A DNA stretch of 5,156 nt. Origin: Acidobacteriaceae bacterium (GTDB taxonomy: Bacteria > Acidobacteriota > Terriglobia > Bryobacterales > Bryobacteraceae). A program made the translations under genes and the position numbers. The DNA lies in contig JAFARV010000338.1 of NCBI GenBank assembly GCA_019245255.1, positions 1-5,156 of the forward strand, read 5' to 3'. The notes under the pieces were generated by a model. The model saw only the letters and a list, made by a program, of their open reading frames with translations, did not search any database and was not told where the DNA came from. This document shows positions 1 through 5,156 of this stretch, in pieces (positions within the stretch are counted from its first letter, which is position 1; every line of letters starts with the position of its first letter).

Positions 1-899
1 TTGTCCCAATCGTGCGTGTCGTGTGGGGAAGCCTGAAAATACCAGACGAGCTTGCCGGTATCCGGATTGAGGGCCACAATCGAGCATGTCCACAGATTCG
101 AACCCTTGCGTCCCTGCCCTGCATATACGGGATTCGGATTGCCGGTACCCCAATAAAGCAGATTAAGTTCGGGATCATAAGTTCCGGGTAACCACGTCAT
201 TCCGCCGCCGTGTTCCATGGCGGCCTTGTCCGGCCATGTATCGGCTCCTGGTTCGCCTGCCTGCGGTTCCGTGTTCCAGCGCCACTGTAAGGCTCCGGTT
301 GTCGGATCACGAGCTTCAAGATAGCCCGGTACATCCATAGCGTCCCCGCCGACGCCAATGATTACGTGGTCGCGGATGATGAGCGGAGCCATGGTAGTGA
401 AATACTGTAACTTTGCGTCAGCTACCTGAATGCGCCAGCGTTCTTTGCCATTCTTCGCGTCGAGCGAAATCAGCCAGCCGTCCGGCCCCATAAAGTAGAG
501 CCAGTCCTTGTACATCCCAACCCCACGATTACCCACTAAGTGACCACCTCTGTCGACCCAAGTGTAGTGCCAGAGTTCTTCGCCCGTTCGCGCGTCGACC
601 GCCCAAACGTGATCGGGAATCGTGAAGTAAAGAATGCCGTTGACTTCGAGCGGTGTCGACTTGATCTCGACGTTCGCCTGTCCACGCAATTCACGAACAT
701 TGACGCGATACGTCCAGGCGACCGCCAGGGACTGCACATTGGATGAGTTGATCTGCGCGAGCGTGCTGAAGCGCCGTCCCGAATAATCACCGTTGTAAGT
801 CGGCCACGTGTCTGTTGGGGGTTGAAGTAACTTCGCCGGGTCAAGAGCTTGTGCCGTCAACTGCACGACCATAGATACCAGGAGTGCGATGGTCCTCAC
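1..899 (-). CDS. PQQ-dependent quinoprotein alcohol/sugar dehydrogenase, N-terminal 299 residues (3' part cut by window edge)
   Basis: Periplasmic quinoprotein that oxidises an alcohol or sugar with pyrroloquinoline quinone and hands electrons to a c-type cytochrome. The frame is open without a stop to base 1. A GTG start gives a signal peptide (MRTIALLVSMVVQLTAQA). The next in-frame ATG (870-872) would lose its basic n-region, and GTG also has a good ribosome binding site. Seen in order: the N-terminal WPTYNGDYSGRRFS segment (32-45), then four propeller-blade tryptophan-docking motifs of the A-x-D/N-x-x-T/N-G-x-x-x-W type at 100-110, 145-155, 196-206 and 276-286. NRG (124-126) and TGNPNP (252-257) follow, the latter with the metal-ligand Asn254. 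The PHDTHDWD motif (292-299) holds the catalytic Asp297 and an Asp two residues later, as in XoxF-type lanthanide enzymes. The vicinal Cys pair of methanol dehydrogenase is absent. Family members are roughly 550-700 residues, so about half is missing. Substrate unknown. Family assignment is firm. Confidence 0.93.
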   Translation of the reverse strand, partial: MRTIALLVSMVVQLTAQALDPAKLLQPPTDTWPTYNGDYSGRRFSTLAQINSSNVQSLAVAWTYRVNVRELRGQANVEIKSTPLEVNGILYFTIPDHVWAVDARTGEELWHYTWVDRGGHLVGNRGVGMYKDWLYFMGPDGWLISLDAKNGKERWRIQVADAKLQYFTTMAPLIIRDHVIIGVGGDAMDVPGYLEARDPTTGALQWRWNTEPQAGEPGADTWPDKAAMEHGGGMTWLPGTYDPELNLLYWGTGNPNPVYAGQGRKGSNLWTCSIVALNPDTGKLVWYFQASPHDTHDWD

Positions 900-1708
900 T
901 TCAGCGTCTCCAGATACGCGAGTACATTGTGCATGTCAGCGTTTGTAAAGAGCGCCAGCAGCTCCTGGTGTGCGGCCAGGGGATCGTGAATTTGGATCTG
1001 AACCGAGTCGTGTGACCACGAATGATATTCTCCCGATGCATCCCACATGGAAACGCGGAAGTCATCGATCTTTTTGAGCGTACCGTGGATGTGTTCGCCT
1101 GAAGGAAGTTTGATGTCTATCGTTGTGGGGGTCTTCGAGCGCGATGGATAGAGAAACTGCGCTTGCAGTTCCGCCGGCTCAAACTTTTTGGCAATGTTCG
1201 TGAGATCTCCCGATGGCGAGTGGCAGGATGAGCAATGCTGATCGAAGAAAGTCTTGCCCTGGCTCGCATTGCCGGTAACGACGTTCAGAAGCTTGTACCC
1301 CCAGCGATTTACAGCAGCTTCCACACGAGCGTGAAGGAACGCAGCGAGATCTGCAATCTGATCTCGAGTAAACGAAGGAAAGGCAGGCATACCGCGATCG
1401 GGACGCCCATTCAGAACCACGGCTCCAACCTGATCACCGCTTTCATCATGCAGAACGACGGTTGATCGCACCAGATCGGGTCCTTCCGCACCGGTGGCAT
1501 TCGCGCCATGACAAAATGCGCAGTTTTGCGTAAACAATTTCTGACCACGCGCGGCCGCGACCGGGTCCGGAGGAGGAGCCAAGCCCAGAAACTCGCGTCC
1601 TCGCTGCACGTGACTGTCATGATCTTCTTGCGCGATCGCCGGGATCGAGCAGATTGCAAGGCACACCACGAGTACCACGCAACGGAATCGGTGGGGCCTC
1701 GTCAGCAT
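896..1708 (-). CDS. Secreted diheme c-type cytochrome, probable electron acceptor of the PQQ dehydrogenase
   Basis: A 270-residue periplasmic electron carrier. The ATG at 1706-1708 is chosen because it starts a signal peptide (basic MLTRPHRFR, then a hydrophobic stretch to about residue 25, AIAQ). An earlier in-frame ATG at 1805-1807 adds 33 polar residues ahead of that signal and collides with the divergent gene's start. No strong Shine-Dalgarno precedes the chosen start. Domain 1 (about 50-130) has a heme site CAFCH (63-67) and the likely sixth ligand Met107 in GRPDRGMPAF. Domain 2 begins with CSSCH (159-163). It then continues through an unusual beta-rich segment (about 175-245, including LPSGEHIHGTLKKIDDF) before a final helix NADMHNVLAYLETLK. 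The sixth ligand of heme 2 is not obvious. The gene overlaps the downstream dehydrogenase by four bases, so the two are very probably cotranscribed and act as partners. An alternative reading is a cytochrome subunit feeding a terminal oxidase directly. Confidence 0.9.
   Translation of the reverse strand: MLTRPHRFRCVVLVVCLAICSIPAIAQEDHDSHVQRGREFLGLAPPPDPVAAARGQKLFTQNCAFCHGANATGAEGPDLVRSTVVLHDESGDQVGAVVLNGRPDRGMPAFPSFTRDQIADLAAFLHARVEAAVNRWGYKLLNVVTGNASQGKTFFDQHCSSCHSPSGDLTNIAKKFEPAELQAQFLYPSRSKTPTTIDIKLPSGEHIHGTLKKIDDFRVSMWDASGEYHSWSHDSVQIQIHDPLAAHQELLALFTNADMHNVLAYLETLK
907..911 (-). promoter_or_regulatory. Ribosome binding site of the PQQ dehydrogenase, inside the cytochrome gene
   Basis: On the minus strand GGAGA lies within the last codons of the cytochrome gene. 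Its GGAG core ends eight bases before the GTG codon at 897-899. The stop of the cytochrome gene and this start overlap as GTGA (896-899), the usual layout for translational coupling. The site decides the GTG start over the later ATG. Confidence 0.65.
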
Positions 1709-1805
1709 CTTTGAATTTTCGCTACCGACTCTTGCAATCTTACTGAACTGGTCGATTCGCTCGAACAAAAGAGCGTGTATATGATGTATCTCCAGAGCAC
1801 ATCGC
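1709..1805. promoter_or_regulatory. Divergent control region between the oxidase operon and the enolase-superfamily pair
   Basis: These 97 bases must carry the start signals of both divergent units if neither is read through from elsewhere. Rightward, a TATGAT hexamer (1780-1785) resembles a -10 box about 20 bases before the ATG at 1806, but no good -35 is seen 16-18 bases upstream. Leftward, TAAGAT on the minus strand (1739-1744) resembles a -10 box, again with only a poor -35. TTCGCTCGAA (1756-1765) is a short imperfectly spaced inverted repeat and could be an operator half, or chance. The role as a shared control region follows from layout; the individual boxes are weak. Confidence 0.4.
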
Positions 1806-3089
1806 ATGACCTATTTTTCGCGCCGACGATTCTTAAAGACGGCGGGTTCCAATGCTGCCGTTCTGCTGGCGGCCGAACAGATTTTTCCTGACCCGTACCA
1901 GAAGGCTGCCGCACCGATTCGGAAAAAGGTAAAGATCACCGATGTGAAGTGCATGATCGTGCGCGGAACCTGGGACTGGAACCTCATCAAGATCGAAACG
2001 GACTCGGGACTCTGCGGTATTGGAGAAGCCTATTGGGGCTGGGGTGTTAAAGACCTTGTTGTAAACAAAATGAAAGGTATTGTCGTTGGCGAGGACCCGC
2101 TCAATGTCGACAAGCTCTACACGAAGATGCTGCGTGACAGCGCGGGTGCCGGCGCTATCGGCGGCGTCACTCTGACCGCTGCCAGTGGAATTGAAATCGC
2201 GTTATGGGACTTGGCGGGACGCCTTCTCCAGACTCCCGTGTGCAATCTGCTCGGCGGCCGTTATCGCGACCGCGTGCGCTTCTATCGCACTACCCAAGTG
2301 CCCAAGAATCCACAGGATCTTCAATCCTGGCGCGATCTGGTTCACCGAACGATGGCGGAGCATTGGGGCTGGACCGCGATGAAGGTTCAGGGTGACGGTA
2401 TTCCGCGAGCCCTCGACCCCGAGTACAAACAGCCAGGCCATGATCCATATTTGAGAAACCTGACGAAGAAAGACATCCGTGACATCGTCGCGCGAATGGA
2501 GATTGTTCGCGAGACACTCGGGCGCGATGCAGATTTTGCGATCGACTTGCATTGGCATTACGACACGGAAGATGCGATTCAACTCGCACGCGCGCTTGCC
2601 GACGTGAACCCGATGTGGATTGAGGATCCCGTTCCTCCAGAAAACCCTGCCACAATGGCCTTCGTCCGCCAGCACTCGCCTGTGCCTGTCTGCACTGGCG
2701 AAAACCTGTATGGTTTTGCGGGGTTCGAGAAACTGATTGAGCTGCAGGGCTGCGACGCCATTCACATCGACATACCGAAGTCCGGCGGTCTCTCGGAGTC
2801 AAAACGCATTTCGGAATTCGCAGCCAGCTACGATATCTGGACCGCCGCCCACAACCCGGCCAGTCCTGTCGGCACGATAGCCTCCGCCCACGCTGCCGCT
2901 GCCATGCGCAATTTCCGTGTCCATGAACTGGCAAATTGGATTGACTGGTGGCCCGACCTGGTCATTCACGAAGGACCTATATGGGAGAACGGTTACCTGA
3001 CAATCCAGGACAAGCCCGGTCTCGGCATCGAAATCAACGAGGACGTTGCACGAGCGCACTTAGCGCCTGGCGAAACTTGGTGGGCCTGA
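1806..3089 (+). CDS. Tat-exported enolase-superfamily enzyme, mandelate racemase / galactonate dehydratase-like
   Basis: A 427-residue metal-dependent enzyme, probably dehydrating or epimerising a sugar acid or other hydroxy acid by proton abstraction next to a carboxylate. The start is fixed by a textbook twin-arginine signal SRRRFLK (residues 5-11), so folded export to the periplasm is expected. The N-terminal capping domain runs from about 42 (KVKITDV) with GIGE (71-74). The barrel follows IALWDLAG (131-138) and LLGGRYRDRVRFY (148-160). Barrel residues: Lys193 (AMKVQ), Asp247 and His249 in DLH, Glu273 in WIEDP, Glu299 in TGENLYG, Asp322 in HIDIPKSGG and His349 in AAHNPASP. Asp247/Glu273/Glu299 are the Mg ligands. 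His249 and His349 match the two histidines of D-galactonate dehydratase. That similarity supports dehydratase chemistry but not a particular substrate. Length is somewhat above the usual 380-400 because of the leader. Only a weak ribosome binding site (GAG, 8 bases upstream) is present. It is followed by a related enzyme on the same strand. Confidence 0.9.
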   Translation: MTYFSRRRFLKTAGSNAAVLLAAEQIFPDPYQKAAAPIRKKVKITDVKCMIVRGTWDWNLIKIETDSGLCGIGEAYWGWGVKDLVVNKMKGIVVGEDPLNVDKLYTKMLRDSAGAGAIGGVTLTAASGIEIALWDLAGRLLQTPVCNLLGGRYRDRVRFYRTTQVPKNPQDLQSWRDLVHRTMAEHWGWTAMKVQGDGIPRALDPEYKQPGHDPYLRNLTKKDIRDIVARMEIVRETLGRDADFAIDLHWHYDTEDAIQLARALADVNPMWIEDPVPPENPATMAFVRQHSPVPVCTGENLYGFAGFEKLIELQGCDAIHIDIPKSGGLSESKRISEFAASYDIWTAAHNPASPVGTIASAHAAAAMRNFRVHELANWIDWWPDLVIHEGPIWENGYLTIQDKPGLGIEINEDVARAHLAPGETWWA

Positions 3090-3215
3090 AGCTGTAACTG
3101 CTGTCCTTCGCCTCATAGCCTTGCTGATATGCTTCAAGTTCAGATGAAGCGCCTGATGGTCTTTTGCGCGTTGCTGCCCTCAAATTCCGACGCGCACGCA
3201 TCACGTGCTGCATGA

Positions 3216-3223
3216 AAGGGAGG
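3216..3223 (+). promoter_or_regulatory. Strong ribosome binding site that fixes the start of the second enolase-superfamily gene
   Basis: AAGGGAGG lies five bases before the ATG at 3229-3231. The frame also extends upstream to a GTG at 3205, but that start would place this Shine-Dalgarno inside the gene and would move the Tat signal inward by eight residues. The ATG at 3229 is therefore preferred. Confidence 0.75.
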
Positions 3224-3228
3224 CTGCA

Positions 3229-4596
3229 ATGAACCGAACTTACAAGAAAAGGCTGGCACGCCGAAACTTCTTGAAGGCTGCGGGTATGTTCTCAATTGGA
3301 AGTCTCTGGACCAACGAGGTGCTCGAAGCGCTTCCGCAGAACACTAATACAAATTCCAAACCATCGGAGCTGAAGATCACGGACATGCGCGTCGCAACTG
3401 TTGTGAAGGCGCCGATGACTTGTCCCATCATCCGCCTTGATACGAATCAGGGGATCTACGGGCTTGGGGAAGTGCGCGATGGATCGAGCGCCATGTACGC
3501 GCTCATGCTCAAGGGCCGTCTGCTTGGCGAGAATCCGTGCAACGTCGAGAAACTCTTCCGCAAAATCAAGCAGTTCGGTGGCGAATCGCGGCAAGCCGGC
3601 GGTGTATGTGGCGTCGAAATGGCGCTTTGGGACCTTGCCGGCAAAGCTTACAATGTACCTGTCTATCAAATGATCGGTGGACAGTTCCGCGACAAAGTGC
3701 GCATTTACTGTGACACTACGGAGTCTGACGATCCCAAGGTCTACGGCCAGCGATTAAAAGCGCGCCTGGATCAGGGTTTCACATGGTTGAAGATGGATCT
3801 CGGCATCGATCTGGTTCAGGACAAACCGGGAACTGTCTCGCACCCCTTGGGCATGGACCCGACCAAAGATACGCACTGGATTGCGCACCCCTTCACCGGG
3901 ATCGAGATTACCGAGAAGGGCTGCGATCTGATGGCCGAATATGTATCGGTGGTTCGTGAGCAGGTCGGCATGGAAGTGCCGCTTTCTGCCGACCACTTCG
4001 GCCATATCGGAGTGAACTCCTGCATTCGCCTGGGTAAGCGGCTGACGCCGTTCAATCTTGCCTGGCTTGAAGATATGGTCCCTTGGTTCTGGCCCGACCT
4101 GCTGAAACAGATCTCGAGCGAAGTTGATATCCCGCTTGCAACCGGCGAGGACATTTACCTTCCCGAGGGCTTCCGTAAACTCGCGGAGACGCACGCCGTA
4201 GACATCTTCCATCCTGATCCGGGATCCGCCGGCGGAATTCTGGCCACCAAGCAGGTCAGCGATCTGGCGGAAGAGTACGGGATCGGTTGCGCCGTCCATT
4301 TTGCCGGCACGCCGGTGGCTTGTATGGCGGGCGTTCACGCGATAGCCGCGATGAGCGATTTTCTTGCCATGGAAAACCACTCCGTCGATGTGCCCTGGTG
4401 GGACACACTCGTCGAAGGCGTGCAAAAACCGATTGTGAATCACGGGTTCATCGCGGTACCTGATAAGCCGGGCCTCGGAGTAACACTGAACGAAGAGGCG
4501 GTCAAGCAACACTTGGCGCCCGGCACCGGCTACTTCGAACCAACGCCGCAGTGGGACCACGAAGGTAACCGGGTGAACGACCGGATCTGGTCGTAA
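3229..4596 (+). CDS. Second Tat-exported enolase-superfamily enzyme (mandelate racemase/muconate lactonizing type)
   Basis: A 455-residue paralog-like neighbour of the preceding enzyme, 139 bases downstream and probably in the same transcript. The Tat signal is ARRNFLK (10-16), with a weak hydrophobic stretch after it. The capping domain starts near 48 (LKITDMRV) with GLGE (78-81). The barrel entry is GVEMALWDLAGKAYNVPVY (128-146), then GGQFRDKVRIY (150-160). Metal ligands are Asp255 (ADHFGHIG), Glu281 (WLEDMVPW) and Glu307 (TGEDIY). Other active-site positions are Lys188 (LKMD), Asp330 (HPDPGSAGG) and His357 (VHFAGTP). At the position two after Asp255, where the neighbour and D-galactonate dehydratase have His, this enzyme has Phe257, with His256 and His259 close by. 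A longer loop at about 195-228 sits before the first metal ligand. The wording SADHFGHIG...VDVPWWDTLVEG is recognisable as a widespread uncharacterised subgroup in Acidobacteriota, Bacteroidota and Planctomycetota (from memory). Substrate unknown. Confidence 0.9.
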   Translation: MNRTYKKRLARRNFLKAAGMFSIGSLWTNEVLEALPQNTNTNSKPSELKITDMRVATVVKAPMTCPIIRLDTNQGIYGLGEVRDGSSAMYALMLKGRLLGENPCNVEKLFRKIKQFGGESRQAGGVCGVEMALWDLAGKAYNVPVYQMIGGQFRDKVRIYCDTTESDDPKVYGQRLKARLDQGFTWLKMDLGIDLVQDKPGTVSHPLGMDPTKDTHWIAHPFTGIEITEKGCDLMAEYVSVVREQVGMEVPLSADHFGHIGVNSCIRLGKRLTPFNLAWLEDMVPWFWPDLLKQISSEVDIPLATGEDIYLPEGFRKLAETHAVDIFHPDPGSAGGILATKQVSDLAEEYGIGCAVHFAGTPVACMAGVHAIAAMSDFLAMENHSVDVPWWDTLVEGVQKPIVNHGFIAVPDKPGLGVTLNEEAVKQHLAPGTGYFEPTPQWDHEGNRVNDRIWS

Positions 4597-4598
4597 AC

Positions 4599-4618
4599 TC
4601 GCGCGGGACAGCGCGCGA
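4599..4618. terminator. Bidirectional intrinsic-terminator-like hairpin between convergent genes
   Basis: TCGCGCG (4599-4605) pairs perfectly with CGCGCGA (4612-4618) across the six-base loop GGACAG. It lies in the 26-base gap between the two convergent stop codons. On the plus strand the stem is followed by TTTCTC; on the minus strand it is followed by GTTTAC. The T tracts are short, so termination strength is uncertain, but position and symmetry fit a shared terminator. Confidence 0.55.
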
Positions 4619-4622
4619 TTTC

Positions 4623-5156
4623 TCAGAAACTAAGCGTAGTAGACGCCTGTAAGTCGCGGTTGTCGATCACAGTGCTCGTGATCTTTCCTGCGCTCGCCGA
4701 CCCGATCGCCGAATTCGGTGAACCGAAATTAGGCGTATTGAACGCGTTGAATGCGTCCAGCCGGAATGCTAAGCCGATCCGTTCCGTGAATCGGAACTTA
4801 CGCTGTGCCGAGATGTCCCAGTTCGCCGTTCCAGGACCATAGAGCACACCGCGCGCGGAGTTACCGTACGTGTTTGGCGGAGGAGCAACAAACGCACTCG
4901 TATCAAACCATAAGGATGGCCCTGGATTAGGCAGCGTCCCCGATTTGATGCGGTTCGGCCAACTTGGGGCGCCATTGTTGACCCCGCTGTTTAGCGTGAC
5001 CGTGAATGGCAAACCACTGGCGAGTGTTGTGATGCCGTCCACTTCCCAGCCACCGATAATTTGAGACGCGATTCCGTGACTGACCCACTGTTTTCCGGGA
5101 CCAAACGGCAGTTCGTAAGCAAAGCTTCCTACCAATCGATGCATTTGATCGAAACC
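4623..5156 (-). CDS. TonB-dependent receptor, Oar-like outer-membrane protein, C-terminal 177 residues (5' part beyond right edge)
   Basis: Outer-membrane beta-barrel of a large acidobacterial receptor that takes up a bulky ligand with energy from TonB. The frame is open to base 5156. The internal ATG at 5142-5144 is not the true start, because GFDQ precedes it in the same typical barrel sequence. Recognisable barrel text: HRLVGSFAYELPFGPGK, GGWEVDGITTLASGLPFTVT, then a segment with PNRI and WFDTSAF. Next come NWDISAQRKFRFTERIGLAFR and DAFNAFNTPNFGSPN, and finally a terminal strand DLQASTTLSF. Ending in an aromatic Phe is the usual barrel-assembly signal. Full-length members carry an N-terminal carboxypeptidase-regulatory-like domain and a plug and run to about 1,000-1,200 residues, so only the last sixth is present. 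It converges on the enolase-superfamily genes and forms a separate transcription unit. Ligand unknown; a carbohydrate or plant product is a guess from context. Confidence 0.9.
   Translation of the reverse strand, partial: GFDQMHRLVGSFAYELPFGPGKQWVSHGIASQIIGGWEVDGITTLASGLPFTVTLNSGVNNGAPSWPNRIKSGTLPNPGPSLWFDTSAFVAPPPNTYGNSARGVLYGPGTANWDISAQRKFRFTERIGLAFRLDAFNAFNTPNFGSPNSAIGSASAGKITSTVIDNRDLQASTTLSF

Noticed and set aside
536..844. Minus-strand 102-codon Arg/Ser-rich reading frame
   Set aside because: It is an out-of-frame shadow of the PQQ dehydrogenase, which in the true frame shows conserved propeller motifs.
1..899. Naming the quinoprotein as methanol dehydrogenase (xoxF or mxaF)
   Set aside because: The vicinal cysteines and one classical metal-ligand Glu are not seen, and the C-terminal half is missing; only the broad family is supportable.
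1709..1807. N-terminal extension of the cytochrome to the ATG at 1805-1807, whose codon interlocks with the divergent ATG at 1806
   Set aside because: The added 33 residues are polar, would bury the signal peptide, and would leave no room for control sequences; the start at 1706-1708 gives a normal secretion signal.
2202..2934. Long antisense reading frames of 187 and 214 codons opposite the first enolase-superfamily gene
   Set aside because: They are compositionally odd, have no recognisable motifs, and lie wholly within a gene with clear family residues on the other strand.
1806..3089. Assigning dgoD (D-galactonate dehydratase) to the first enzyme
   Set aside because: The two catalytic histidines match, but the same set occurs in enzymes of other substrates and the Tat leader is unlike the characterised cytosolic enzyme.
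3131..3150. Hairpin GCTTCA/TGAAGC as a terminator after the first enolase-superfamily gene
   Set aside because: The stem is only 6 bp and AT-containing, the loop is 8 bases, and no T run follows directly; readthrough to the second gene is more likely.
3205..3228. GTG start eight codons upstream for the second enolase-superfamily enzyme
   Set aside because: It would place a strong Shine-Dalgarno sequence inside the gene and has none of its own; the ATG at 3229 is correctly spaced.
3754..4560. Antisense 268-codon reading frame opposite the second enolase-superfamily gene
   Set aside because: It mirrors codon bias of the sense gene, and has no family motifs or ribosome binding site.

Overview
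The window looks like chromosomal DNA of a soil-type member of the Acidobacteriota, probably a Solibacter/Bryobacter-like lineage. That assignment is inference. It rests on the combination of an Oar-like TonB-dependent receptor with the typical C-terminal wording, a diheme cytochrome c paired with a PQQ alcohol/sugar dehydrogenase, Tat-exported mandelate-racemase-type enzymes, and evenly mixed, moderately GC-rich codon use. No ribosomal or other marker gene is present to confirm it.

Layout: positions 1-1708 hold a leftward operon. Its first gene is a secreted diheme c-type cytochrome (896-1708). It overlaps by four bases (GTGA) a PQQ-dependent quinoprotein dehydrogenase (1-899) that runs off the left edge. 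A 97-base divergent control region (1709-1805) separates it from a rightward pair of enolase-superfamily (mandelate racemase/acid-sugar dehydratase type) enzymes, 1806-3089 and 3229-4596. Both begin with a twin-arginine export signal. A bidirectional hairpin terminator (4599-4618) lies between the second enzyme and the 3' end of a leftward TonB-dependent outer-membrane receptor (4623-5156), whose 5' part lies beyond the right edge.

How it may work together (inference): the receptor brings a carbohydrate or other plant-derived ligand across the outer membrane. The PQQ dehydrogenase oxidises an alcohol or sugar in the periplasm and passes electrons to the diheme cytochrome. The two exported dehydratase-like enzymes then act on the resulting hydroxy or sugar acids before uptake. 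Enzymes of this superfamily are usually described as cytosolic, so an exported oxidise-then-dehydrate route is the most interesting idea here. It is not proven: substrates cannot be read from the sequence, and the two enzymes carry different active-site residues.

No tRNA, rRNA, CRISPR array, insertion sequence or attachment site is visible. No gene-free stretch exceeds 140 bases.
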